Source: CAXMRP01 sp964196155 (GTDB lineage: Bacteria > Pseudomonadota > Alphaproteobacteria > Rhizobiales > Afifellaceae). Taken from it: DNA of 64,000 nt. A program made the translations under genes and the position numbers. A model generated the notes under the pieces. The model did not search any database. It was not told the DNA's origin and was given only the letters and a program-made list of their open reading frames with translations. The DNA lies in the NCBI GenBank assembly GCA_964196155.1, contig CAXMRP010000045.1, positions 1 through 64,000 of the forward strand, written 5' to 3'. Below, piece by piece: positions 1-8,293 of the stretch. Positions within the stretch are counted from its first letter, which is position 1. The number at the start of each line of letters is the position of its first letter.

Positions 1-225
1 GACGGCACATCCGGAAGCCGGTCAGACGACCAAGGCAACCAGAGCAAGCCGCTGCGTAACAATGTTGGCGGCGATTCGGGTGGATCCGGCGGTGGTGGCG
101 ACGATGACGACGACGACGACGACGACGACGACGATGATGACCGCAACGGTCCGGCATGGGGCCGTGATGGCTGGGATACCTGGGATGGACCTGATCGGGG
201 GCGGTCCGGGAAGTGGCGGCGGTAG
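1..225 (+). CDS. C-terminal end of an Asp/Gly-rich protein (5' end outside window)
   Basis: Reading frame 1 is open from the first base to a TAG at 223-225, giving the last 74 residues of a protein that begins upstream. The tail is Gly/Ser-rich. It then has an uninterrupted run of about 14 Asp codons (roughly bases 109-141, mostly GAC) and ends with Trp/Arg/Asp-rich residues. No domain is visible in this piece. FecR-domain proteins often precede CHASE2 sensors in rhizobia, and the next gene is a CHASE2 kinase 146 bp downstream, so a FecR-type protein is a guess from context only. The acidic run would suit an extracytoplasmic or Ca-binding tail, which is unproven. Confidence 0.6.
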   Translation, partial: DGTSGSRSDDQGNQSKPLRNNVGGDSGGSGGGGDDDDDDDDDDDDDDRNGPAWGRDGWDTWDGPDRGRSGKWRR

Positions 226-370
226 GTCGAATAACTGAACCGGCAATCGCCGTGGTCGCCGGCAAGTCGGGGCATTGGTCGCAGATCGGTTGCTATGGGG
301 CAAAATCGATTACGGCGAAAGTTTTGATTTGCCCGCTTGAACCAACGGGTTCAAAAACCGGACGGGGTCC

Positions 371-2599
371 ATGAAGCACAGCCAACCAGCCAAACGGCGT
401 TTGTGGACCAGCTTGAGCGTTTGTCTCTCGCTGACACTGGCCTTTTGGGTAGGTATCGTTGGTGCTGGAAACCGCATGCTGGAAGACTGGCGCTTCAAGG
501 CCGCGCCCTTTGAAGCGTCCGGCGAAGTTGTCATTGCAGCAATTGACGCCAAAAGCCTGAGTGATGTCGGCGTTTGGCCTTGGTCCCGCGATATACATGC
601 CAGGGTACTGGAACGTCTGCACGAAGCTGGCGTTGTCGAAGTGGCCTTCGATGTGGACTTCAGCCAGGCATCGACTGTAGCCGGCGATGATATGTTCGCG
701 GCCGCGTTGGAAGAGACCGGCGGCCTGGCCATTCTCCCCGCATTCCTCCAGCCCGAAGCAACCGGTATATCGAATTCTGAAATTATCCTGACTAAGCCGA
801 TCACCAAGTTCGCTGACGCCGCTTGGCTAGGCCTGATCAACGTCTTTACCGACCGCGCCGGCGTGGTGCGCAGCGTTCATCGCAGTGTCGAGGTGGCCGG
901 CGAATACTATCCGGCCATGGCGGAATTGCTGGCCGGCGCGCCTTTTCCCCAAAATCGCGATTTACGCATCAATTTCGGCATCCGGCCGGACAGAATACCC
1001 CATATCTCCGTCTCGGATCTCCTGAACGGAACCATCAGTCCGGCGATGCTGGCAGGCAAGAAGGTGATTGTTGGCGCCACGGCCATCGAACTCGGCGACA
1101 AGTTTTCCGTGCCGGTCTATGGCGTTTTGTCCGGCCCGGTGATCCAGGCACTGGCCGTGGAATCGCTGGTACAGGGCAGGGCACTGGCGCCGGTGCCGCC
1201 CATCGGCTGGATCATCGCCGGCATCGGCCTGATCCTGTTTCTGGTGCTGTTTCTTCCCGATCTGCGGTTTGTGCGCGAATTGTTTTTGCTCAGCGCGCTC
1301 GTCGCCTGCACCGAACTGATGGCGCTTCTCGTTCACGTACACATGTCGGTTGAACTCCCGACTTTCGCTATCCATCTGACCGTGTTTGTGTGTTTTGTCA
1401 TTGCCGTGGTTCGCGAGCTGCAACAACGCAAGGTGGTCGGCACGCTGGCATTGTTGCGCAACGCTGACAACGAGCGGCTTTTGGAGCGGATCCTGCAGGA
1501 CAGCTTTGACGGCATCATCATTGCCGAGGAAAACGGCCGCATTTTGCGCGTCAATTCAACCGGCAGGCGTATTCTGTTTGGCAATACCCAACCGGTTTTG
1601 GGGGGACGCGAACTGGGTGAAGTACTGCCGTCCCATGTCGCCGATGATGTCATGAACGCGGTCAACGAGATCGTCAGCGATCCGCGCCGGGATCCGGTTG
1701 TGAATGAAATCTGCATTGGCCTGGGCGACGCCATCACCTGTTATCTGGAACTGATTGTCACATCGTCGGCCATGGACGGCAGCCGCAATGTGTTGGCTTT
1801 GACGTTCCGCGATGTGACCGCCCGGCGCCAAGCGGAAATTCAGGCCGAAACGCTGGCTGAGGAAGCCATGCGGGCCAGTCGCGCCAAGTCCAATTTTCTC
1901 GCCGCTGTCAGCCACGAATTACGCACGCCCCTTAATGCCATCATCGGCTTTTCCGACATGATGCGCTCGGATACTGATCTCAAAATTCCCGTTGGCGATT
2001 ATTCCCGCTATGCCGATGATATCCACAAAAGCGGCAGCCATTTGCTGTCAATCGTCAATGACATTCTCGATATTACCCGAATCGAGAGGGGTGAATTTGA
2101 TGTCCGCCAGGAGCAGGTCGACCTCGGCGAACTGTTTGGCGAACTGAAAATGATGTTCTCCGGTTGGCCAGTCGCCTCCGATCGCCGGATCCGATTCGAT
2201 GCCGATGCGCCCTCAACCATCGCCCATTGCGATCCTCGGGTCATTCGCCAGATTTTGGTCAATCTGGTCACCAACGCCATCAAATTTACCGGCGATGGCG
2301 GCCATGTCGATGTGACAGCCCGCAGAATGGCAAGTGGTGATCTGATCATACAGGTCGCCGATGATGGTATGGGAATTTCGACTGAAGAGCTGGAAAACAT
2401 TACAAAGCCGTTCTACCGCGCCGATGCCCATCTGGCCCGCAACGGCGAAGGCGCCGGTCTTGGTCTTGCCATCGTCAAGGGTCTTGCCCAGTCCCACAGC
2501 GGCCGTCTCGATATCGAGAGCCAGCCGGGAGAAGGAACGATTATGCGCATCACATTACCGGCGCAGGCCTCCGAGATGCCGGAATATAAGGCTGCCTGA
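371..2599 (+). CDS. CHASE2-PAS hybrid-type sensor histidine kinase
   Basis: 742-residue membrane sensor kinase. An N-terminal membrane anchor (about residues 10-32) is followed by a CHASE2 extracytoplasmic domain (about 40-270, with the typical VWPWSRDIHARVLERL region), then three closely spaced membrane helices (about 278-345). A PAS domain follows (about 375-490, starting at ERILQDSFDGIIIAEENG). The kinase core has an H-box with the phosphoacceptor His in VSHELRTPLN (about 515), an N-box LVTNAIKF (about 630), a G1 box DDGMGIS and a G2 box GAGLGLA. It should autophosphorylate in response to an external signal. No receiver domain or adjacent response regulator gene is visible in the window, so its partner is unknown. 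The start ATG is preceded by GGGG. Confidence 0.9.
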   Translation: MKHSQPAKRRLWTSLSVCLSLTLAFWVGIVGAGNRMLEDWRFKAAPFEASGEVVIAAIDAKSLSDVGVWPWSRDIHARVLERLHEAGVVEVAFDVDFSQASTVAGDDMFAAALEETGGLAILPAFLQPEATGISNSEIILTKPITKFADAAWLGLINVFTDRAGVVRSVHRSVEVAGEYYPAMAELLAGAPFPQNRDLRINFGIRPDRIPHISVSDLLNGTISPAMLAGKKVIVGATAIELGDKFSVPVYGVLSGPVIQALAVESLVQGRALAPVPPIGWIIAGIGLILFLVLFLPDLRFVRELFLLSALVACTELMALLVHVHMSVELPTFAIHLTVFVCFVIAVVRELQQRKVVGTLALLRNADNERLLERILQDSFDGIIIAEENGRILRVNSTGRRILFGNTQPVLGGRELGEVLPSHVADDVMNAVNEIVSDPRRDPVVNEICIGLGDAITCYLELIVTSSAMDGSRNVLALTFRDVTARRQAEIQAETLAEEAMRASRAKSNFLAAVSHELRTPLNAIIGFSDMMRSDTDLKIPVGDYSRYADDIHKSGSHLLSIVNDILDITRIERGEFDVRQEQVDLGELFGELKMMFSGWPVASDRRIRFDADAPSTIAHCDPRVIRQILVNLVTNAIKFTGDGGHVDVTARRMASGDLIIQVADDGMGISTEELENITKPFYRADAHLARNGEGAGLGLAIVKGLAQSHSGRLDIESQPGEGTIMRITLPAQASEMPEYKAA

Positions 2600-2604
2600 A
2601 AACC

Positions 2605-2662
2605 AGAGCGCATTCCGAAAAGTGGAAACCGGTTTACGGACAAAAATGCGCGTCAAACGCTC
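2605..2662 (+). repeat. Rhizobial-type intergenic mosaic repeat, short copy
   Basis: Begins GAGCGCATTCCGAAAAGTGG, followed by an AACCGG palindrome core and a tail ending near GCGCGTCAAA. The same module recurs at 17074-17180, 18390-18494 (inverted), 35108-35212 and in part at 36531-36613 and 9813-9860. The central part (CCGAAAAGTGG..AACCGG..CGG) can fold as an imperfect hairpin. Similar elements are widespread between genes of Rhizobiales. Confidence 0.75.
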
Positions 2663-2775
2663 AAGCTGCGATCTACAACGGACAACGCCGATATATTCGC
2701 CGACCGACTGGCCGTGGACGCGTACCTCGCGCCATGAAGTCCGGGCCTTGATGCTTTGGTCATCGCGCGTGCAAA

Positions 2776-2819
2776 CATTGCCCCAAGATCATTGCCCCCA
2801 AGATCATTGCCCCCAGGAT
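2776..2819 (+). repeat. Three tandem 14-15 bp repeats upstream of metY
   Basis: Units CATTGCCCCAAGAT (2776-2789), CATTGCCCCCAAGAT (2790-2804) and CATTGCCCCCAGGAT (2805-2819) lie head to tail, ending 49 bp before the metY start codon. They lie where a leader or promoter would be, so they could be regulatory or simply slippage products. No known binding site is recognised. Confidence 0.7.
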
Positions 2820-2868
2820 CAAAGATGGTCTAAATCCTTGGAAACAAACATCCAACAGGGGGAAGACC

Positions 2869-4158
2869 ATGTCCGAGGAAATCAATCCGGGCTTCGATAC
2901 ACTCGCCATCCACGCCGGGGCCAAGCCCGATCCGACAACTGGCGCACGCGTCACACCGATCTATCAGACCACAGCCTACGTTTTCGACGACACCGATCAT
3001 GCCGCTTCGCTGTTCGGTCTGCAGGCATTCGGCAACATCTACACCCGGATCATGAATCCGACACAGGCGGTGCTGGAAGAGCGCATCGCCGCGCTGGAAG
3101 GTGGCACCGCAGCATTGGCCGTGTCCTCAGGTCATGCTGCCCAGATGCTGACATTCCATACCCTGATGCAGCCGGGTGATGAGTTTGTCGCCGCCAACAA
3201 ATTGTATGGCGGCTCGATCAATCAGTTCGGTCAGGCGTTCAAGAGTTTCGGCTGGAACGTCAAATGGGCTGACACCGACGATATCTCCACATTCGAGGCG
3301 GCGATTACCCCCAAGACCAAGGCAATCTTCATGGAATCGATCGCCAATCCCGGCGGCATCGTTTGCGATATCGAGGCAGTTGCCAATATCGCCCGCCGCG
3401 CCGGTGTGCCGCTGATCGTCGACAACACGCTGGCCACGCCATACCTGTGCCGGCCGTTCGAGCATGGCGCCGACATTGTCGTCCATTCGCTGACCAAATT
3501 TATTGGCGGCCACGGCAACTCGATCGGCGGCATGATTGTCGACGGCGGCACGTTCAACTGGTCCAGCCAGGGCCGTTATCCGATGCTGTCAGAGCCGCGC
3601 CCAGAGTATCACGGCATGAAGCTGCACGAGACTTTTGGCAATTTCGCATTTGCCATCGCTTGCCGGGTGCTCGGTCTGCGCGACATCGGTCCGTGCATTG
3701 CGCCGATGAACGCATTCTTGTTCATCACCGGCTGCGAGACACTGCCGCTCAGGATGCAGCGTCACTCCGACAACGCGCTGGCCGTGGCCGAATATCTTGC
3801 CGGCCACAAGGATGTGTCGTGGGTAAGCTATGCCGGCCTGCCCGGCGACCGTTATCATGCGCTGGCGCAGAAATACTGCCCCAAGGGGTCGGGTGCGGTG
3901 CTGACATTCGGTTTGGCGGGTGGCCATGACGCCGGTGTCAAGGTCGTGGAATCGGTAGAACTGTTCTCCCACCTGGCCAATCTTGGCGACACCCGCTCGC
4001 TGATCATTCACCCGGCTTCGACCACCCACAGCCAGGTGCCCGACGATGAAAAGGTCGCTTCCGGTGCCGGTCCTGATGTGGTGCGGTTGTCGGTTGGCAT
4101 TGAGGACAAGGCCGATATCATCGCCGATCTGGAACAGGCCTTGGCCAAAGCGTCTTAA
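2869..4158 (+). CDS. metY: O-acetylhomoserine aminocarboxypropyltransferase (sulfhydrylase)
   Basis: 429-residue PLP enzyme of the Cys/Met metabolism family, predicted to convert O-acetyl-L-homoserine plus sulfide to homocysteine in the cytoplasm (direct sulfhydrylation branch of methionine synthesis). The N-terminal GFDTLAIHAGAKPDPTTGAR and the PLP-lysine motif VVHSLTKFIGGHGNSIGG (Lys near residue 210) are typical, and the length fits MetY rather than the shorter MetZ/MetB (about 390). The start ATG has a strong AGGGGGAAG Shine-Dalgarno 5-6 bases upstream. The SDR gene follows after 9 bases and is probably co-transcribed. The cofactor and fold assignment is secure. Acetyl versus succinyl ester preference cannot be told from the sequence. 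Confidence 0.92.
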   Translation: MSEEINPGFDTLAIHAGAKPDPTTGARVTPIYQTTAYVFDDTDHAASLFGLQAFGNIYTRIMNPTQAVLEERIAALEGGTAALAVSSGHAAQMLTFHTLMQPGDEFVAANKLYGGSINQFGQAFKSFGWNVKWADTDDISTFEAAITPKTKAIFMESIANPGGIVCDIEAVANIARRAGVPLIVDNTLATPYLCRPFEHGADIVVHSLTKFIGGHGNSIGGMIVDGGTFNWSSQGRYPMLSEPRPEYHGMKLHETFGNFAFAIACRVLGLRDIGPCIAPMNAFLFITGCETLPLRMQRHSDNALAVAEYLAGHKDVSWVSYAGLPGDRYHALAQKYCPKGSGAVLTFGLAGGHDAGVKVVESVELFSHLANLGDTRSLIIHPASTTHSQVPDDEKVASGAGPDVVRLSVGIEDKADIIADLEQALAKAS

Positions 4159-4167
4159 GGCGCGTCG

Positions 4168-4878
4168 ATGGACGATACAGACAAAAAGGTTGCCCTTGTC
4201 GTTGCCGGTGGCAGCGGCATGGGCGCCGGGGCTGCCCGGCGGCTGGCCGAAGACGGCTTTGCCGTCGCGATCCTGTCCTCGTCGGGCAAGGGCGAGACGC
4301 TGGCCAGGGAGCTTGGCGGCTTCGGCATGACTGGCTCCAATCGCGATGTCGCCGATCTGGAGCGTTTCGTCGCCGAAGCTGCGGAACATTTCGGCCGCAT
4401 CGACGCGATGGTAAACAGCGCCGGTCACGGTCCCAAGGGCGATGTGCTGGAACTGACCGACGATGACTGGCAGGCCGGCATGGAGGTCTATCTCCTCAAC
4501 GTGATACGGGCGGTCCGCCTGGTCACGCCGCATTTTGAGCGAGCCGGCAGCGGTGCGGTGGTCAACATATCCACCTATGCAACGTTCGAGCCGGACCCGA
4601 CCTTTCCAACGTCCGGCGTATTCCGCGCCGGGTTGGCCGCGTTCACCAAGCTTTATGCCGACAAATATGCCAGTTCCGGCATCCGCATGAACAATGTCCT
4701 GCCGGGCTTCATCGACAGCCTGCCGGAGCGCGACCACTTCAAGGCGCGCATTCCGATGGGCCGTTATGGCCGCGTCTCGGAGATCGCCGATCTGGTGTCG
4801 TTTCTGGCATCGGACCGTAGCAGCTACATTACCGGCCAGAACATCCGCATCGATGGCGGCATCACCCGGTCAGTGTAG
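4168..4878 (+). CDS. Atypical short-chain dehydrogenase/reductase lacking the YxxxK dyad
   Basis: 236-residue SDR-fold protein. The N-terminal nucleotide-binding glycine motif reads AGGSGMGAGAA (classical TGxxxGxG region), there is an NSAG motif, and the C-terminal ITGQNIRIDGGI motif is standard. The active site is unusual: the segment that aligns with YxxxK of classical SDRs reads SGVFR (in TSGVFRAGLAAF), so the Tyr is Ser and the Lys is Arg. The upstream Ser of NIST is kept. Cofactor binding is likely retained, but classical hydride-transfer chemistry is doubtful. It may be a non-catalytic or regulatory SDR, or use other residues. It lies 9 bp after metY. Confidence 0.85.
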   Translation: MDDTDKKVALVVAGGSGMGAGAARRLAEDGFAVAILSSSGKGETLARELGGFGMTGSNRDVADLERFVAEAAEHFGRIDAMVNSAGHGPKGDVLELTDDDWQAGMEVYLLNVIRAVRLVTPHFERAGSGAVVNISTYATFEPDPTFPTSGVFRAGLAAFTKLYADKYASSGIRMNNVLPGFIDSLPERDHFKARIPMGRYGRVSEIADLVSFLASDRSSYITGQNIRIDGGITRSV

Positions 4879-4933
4879 GGCGCGAGGCTGGCCTGACCGA
4901 TCGAGGTGACTGAGGAAATTCTGTAATGCGCCA

Positions 4934-4965
4934 GTAAAAAATGGCGGCCAACCTGGCCGCCATGT
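4934..4965 (-). terminator. Rho-independent terminator of ndk
   Basis: On the minus strand, ATGGCGGCC and GGCCGCCAT form a 9-bp stem with a short loop, followed by TTTTTT. It lies just past the 3' end of ndk, between convergent ndk and the SDR gene. Confidence 0.85.
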
Positions 4966-4991
4966 GTCGACAGAAATGCGGCAGTGTAGCC

Positions 4992-5414
4992 TCAGCCAAC
5001 AATCTCGTTACCGGCGAAAAACTGGGCGATCTCCATTGCTGCCGTCTCCGGTGCATCTGAGCCGTGGACTGAATTGTTTTGCATGGATTCTGCGTGCACC
5101 TTGCGGATTGTGCCTTCATCGGCATTTTCCGGATTTGTCGCGCCCATCACCTGTCGATAGGTGGCAATGGCGTTTTCGCCTTCCAGCACCTGCACGACCA
5201 CCGGCCCGGACGTCATGAATTCGACCAGCTCGCCATAGAACGGCCGCTCATTGTGGACCGCATAGAAAGTCTCGGCCTGCGCCTGCGTCATCCGCACCCG
5301 CCTCTGGGCAACGATACGAAGGCCGGCAGCCTCGATCAGCGCATTGACCGCGCCGGTGATGTTGCGGGCGGTGGCGTCGGGTTTGATTATGGAAAAGGTG
5401 CGTTCAAGCGCCAT
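4992..5414 (-). CDS. ndk: Nucleoside diphosphate kinase
   Basis: 140 residues, the usual length. It transfers the gamma phosphate of ATP to nucleoside diphosphates through a phosphohistidine. The active-site motif NNSVHGSD places the catalytic His at residue 117, and the N-terminal ERTFSIIKPDA strand is canonical. It is convergent with the upstream SDR gene and separated from it by a clear hairpin-T-tract terminator. It appears monocistronic. Confidence 0.97.
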   Translation of the reverse strand: MALERTFSIIKPDATARNITGAVNALIEAAGLRIVAQRRVRMTQAQAETFYAVHNERPFYGELVEFMTSGPVVVQVLEGENAIATYRQVMGATNPENADEGTIRKVHAESMQNNSVHGSDAPETAAMEIAQFFAGNEIVG

Positions 5415-5911
5415 GGTCAGATGATCCTGTCTGTGGGAAGATTAATAATGAGATAGGCGTGTCGGGCGCTTCATATCCGCCGTCCGGCAATGTCGCAAGA
5501 GTGTCAAAAAAATGCACAGACAATGCCGCGATTGTATGCGGGTACAGTCGGCGGGCATGTGCATGAATATTTGGCACGGCCAAGGCTCGCACCGCGACAT
5601 TCCGACCCACATATTCACGGAATAGGCAATTGCGCCCAGTTTAGAATAATTCTAAAAATTCAAATCAGCCACGGACCGGTGCGGCATGGCAAACGGTTCG
5701 TACAAAGGCACAGCAGAACAGACAAACGACAAGGCCAACCGCCGCGGGAAAACCCGGTGTTGCCAGGGCGGAACGCGAGAGGCGCATGGCTTGGCGCAAT
5801 ATCTCGGCGCAGCAGCGGACGATTGGGCGTGCTCGACAGTAACGCCAAAGAGCGTAAATAGATTCACGGCGACGATTTGAAGAAAATTGCAGAACGGCAT
5901 TGGAGAAAATT
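5415..5911. other. 497-bp divergent intergenic region between ndk and katG
   Basis: It contains no convincing gene. The only open frames (for example 5490-5861 on the plus strand) have no recognisable protein features. It holds the promoter regions of both divergent genes and the ICE-like palindrome at 5640-5656. Confidence 0.6.
5640..5656. promoter_or_regulatory. Perfect Irr (ICE-box)-like palindrome upstream of katG
   Basis: TTTAGAA-TAA-TTCTAAA is a perfect 7+3+7 inverted repeat. It matches, from memory, the iron control element bound by the heme-responsive regulator Irr in Rhizobiales. It is 255 bp before the katG start and 226 bp before ndk. Because KatG is a heme enzyme, Irr control is plausible, but the distance is long for simple repression. 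The target promoter is not established. Confidence 0.65.
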
Positions 5912-8122
5912 ATGGACACAAAGATGGACGAGAACGCAGGCCAATGCCCGGTCATGCACGCACATACGCTCGGGACCACGTCGAACCGGGACTGGTGGCC
6001 GAACCAGTTAAACCTCAAGATTCTTCACCAGAATTCCGCCCTGTCCGATCCACTGAGTAGTTCGAGCGGCGCGGCATTCAACTACGCCGAAGCGTTCAGG
6101 AGCCTCGATCTGGGCGCCATTAAGCACGACCTTGTTGCGTTGATGACTGACTCGCAGGACTGGTGGCCGGCCGACTTTGGCCACTACGGACCGCTCTTTG
6201 TCCGGATGGCGTGGCACAGCGCCGGCACCTACCGCACCGGCGATGGTCGTGGCGGGGCGGGCACCGGCAATCAACGCTTTGCACCTCTCAATTCCTGGCC
6301 TGACAACGGCAATCTCGACAAGGCGCGCCGCCTGCTGTGGCCGGTCAAGCAGAAGTACGGCAACAAGATTTCATGGGCCGACCTGATGATCCTGGCCGGC
6401 AACTGCGCTCTGGAATCCATGGGTTTCAAGACTTTTGGATTTGCTGGCGGGCGGCAGGACATCTGGGAGCCTGAAGAGGATATCTACTGGGGAGGCGAGG
6501 CCGAGTGGCTTGGCGACAAGCGCTACTCCGGCGACAGGGAACTTGAAAATCCTCTTGCCGCCGTTCAGATGGGTCTGATTTACGTCAATCCGGAAGGGCC
6601 GAACGGCAATCCCGATCCGCTCGCTGCTGCCAGGGACATCCGCGAGACCTTCGCGCGCATGGCGATGGACGATGAAGAGACCGTCGCGCTGATCGCCGGC
6701 GGGCATACATTCGGCAAGACCCATGGCGCCGGTGATGCAGCCCTTGTCGGCCCCGAACCCGAAGCCGCCGCCATCGAAGATATGGGCCTGGGCTGGAAGA
6801 GCAGCCATGGCTCAGGCAAGGCCGGCGACGCCATCACCAGCGGCCTTGAGGTCATCTGGACCACGACGCCGACCAAGTGGGGCAACAATTTCTTCTGGAA
6901 CCTGTTCGGCTATGAGTGGGAACTGACCAAGAGCCCGTCCGGTGCCCATCAGTGGATACCGACCCATGGTGCCGGCGCCAACACAGTGCCCGATGCTCAC
7001 GACCCGGATAAGCGGCACGTGCCGTCGATGCTGACCACCGATCTCGCCCTGCGGGCTGATCCGGCTTACGAAAAGATTTCACGGCGCTTCTATGAGGACC
7101 CGGACGCGTTCGCCGACGCTTTTGCGCGCGCGTGGTTCAAGTTGACCCACCGCGACATGGGCCCCCGCTCGCGCTACCTCGGCGCGGAAGTCCCGGCGGA
7201 GGAATTTATCTGGCAGGACCCGCTGCCTGCCGCCGGTCACGATCTTGTAGACGAAGCCGACATCGCCGATCTCAAGGGCAAAATTCTCGCCTCCGGCCTG
7301 TCGACCGCCGAACTGGTCTCGACGGCCTGGGCTTCGGCGGCCACCTTTCGCGGTTCTGACATGCGCGGCGGCGCGAACGGTGCACACATCCGTCTGGCAC
7401 CGCAAAAGGATTGGGAGGCAAACGAACCGGTCCAGCTGACCAAGGTTCTCGACACTCTTGAAGGGATTCAGAGCGCGTTCAACGGCGCCGCAAGCGGCGG
7501 CAAGAAAGTATCGCTCGCCGACCTGATCGTCCTCGGCGGGTGTGCGGCCATCGAGCAGGCCGCAAACGCCGCCGGGCACGACGTGGCGGTTCCGTTCACG
7601 CCGGGTCGGACCGACGCGACGCCGGAGCAGACTGATGTGGGTTCCTTTGCCGTTCTTGAACCGATCGCGGACGGGTTCCGCAATTACCAGAAGGCGCATT
7701 ATTCGGTTTCGCCAGAGGCGTTGCTGATCGACAAGGCGCAACTCATGACACTGACCGCGCCCGAAATGACGGTCCTGGTTGGGGGTATGCGCGTTCTGGG
7801 CGCCAATGTCGGCGATAGCCAGCACGGCGTCTTCACGACGCGGCCCGGCACGCTGACCAATGATTTCTTCGTGAATCTCATGGATATGGGTACTGAATGG
7901 AAGCCTGTCTCGGACTCAGAAAACGAGTTCGAGGGCCACGACCGCCAAAGCGGCGAAGTGAAATGGACCGGCACCCGTGTCGATCTCATCTTCGGTTCGA
8001 ATTCCCAGCTTCGGGCGCTCGCCGAAGTTTACGCACAGGACGATTTCAAAGAGACGTTCGTGCAGGATTTTGTGGCAGCCTGGACCAAGGTGATGAACGC
8101 CGATCGCTTCGATCTCGCCTGA
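5912..8122 (+). CDS. katG: Catalase-peroxidase
   Basis: 736-residue bifunctional heme enzyme that destroys hydrogen peroxide by catalase and peroxidase activity. The distal pocket RMAWHSAGTYR puts Arg, Trp and His at about 98, 101 and 102. IYVNPEGPNG supplies the Tyr of the Met-Tyr-Trp cross-link, with the Met in ETFARMAMDD. The proximal His lies in GGHTFGKTHGAG. Both tandem peroxidase-like halves are present. The frame can be extended to a TTG at 5900, but ATG at 5912 is chosen because GGAGA lies 5-6 bases upstream. A possible Irr operator lies at 5640-5656, and no OxyR gene is adjacent. Confidence 0.97.
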   Translation: MDTKMDENAGQCPVMHAHTLGTTSNRDWWPNQLNLKILHQNSALSDPLSSSSGAAFNYAEAFRSLDLGAIKHDLVALMTDSQDWWPADFGHYGPLFVRMAWHSAGTYRTGDGRGGAGTGNQRFAPLNSWPDNGNLDKARRLLWPVKQKYGNKISWADLMILAGNCALESMGFKTFGFAGGRQDIWEPEEDIYWGGEAEWLGDKRYSGDRELENPLAAVQMGLIYVNPEGPNGNPDPLAAARDIRETFARMAMDDEETVALIAGGHTFGKTHGAGDAALVGPEPEAAAIEDMGLGWKSSHGSGKAGDAITSGLEVIWTTTPTKWGNNFFWNLFGYEWELTKSPSGAHQWIPTHGAGANTVPDAHDPDKRHVPSMLTTDLALRADPAYEKISRRFYEDPDAFADAFARAWFKLTHRDMGPRSRYLGAEVPAEEFIWQDPLPAAGHDLVDEADIADLKGKILASGLSTAELVSTAWASAATFRGSDMRGGANGAHIRLAPQKDWEANEPVQLTKVLDTLEGIQSAFNGAASGGKKVSLADLIVLGGCAAIEQAANAAGHDVAVPFTPGRTDATPEQTDVGSFAVLEPIADGFRNYQKAHYSVSPEALLIDKAQLMTLTAPEMTVLVGGMRVLGANVGDSQHGVFTTRPGTLTNDFFVNLMDMGTEWKPVSDSENEFEGHDRQSGEVKWTGTRVDLIFGSNSQLRALAEVYAQDDFKETFVQDFVAAWTKVMNADRFDLA

Positions 8123-8293
8123 TCGCTGGCAGTCGGATATGAATGGCGTCTGATGCGCAATCGCATCCGGACTTGTGATGCCGCGGTGAAAGCCGCCGCA
8201 TTTTCAAATGCCGAATGGCGCCGCCATCGCGCCCGCTTTGTTGACCCGTGCCCGATAGGCAGCTAGAGCCGGCGCCATCACAAAAAGGGGCCG

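Noticed and set aside
2752..2868. SAM-II riboswitch upstream of metY
   Set aside because: metY genes in this group often have one, but the conserved pairing pattern and the GCTAAA..GG end could not be found; the leader holds the triple repeat instead.
5490..5861. 123-codon plus-strand frame between ndk and katG
   Set aside because: No ribosome site, no protein-like composition and it overlaps frames on both strands. It spans the ICE-like box.
8123..8293. Terminator after katG
   Set aside because: A GATGCG..CGCATC stem exists near 8151, but without a T-tract; not supported.
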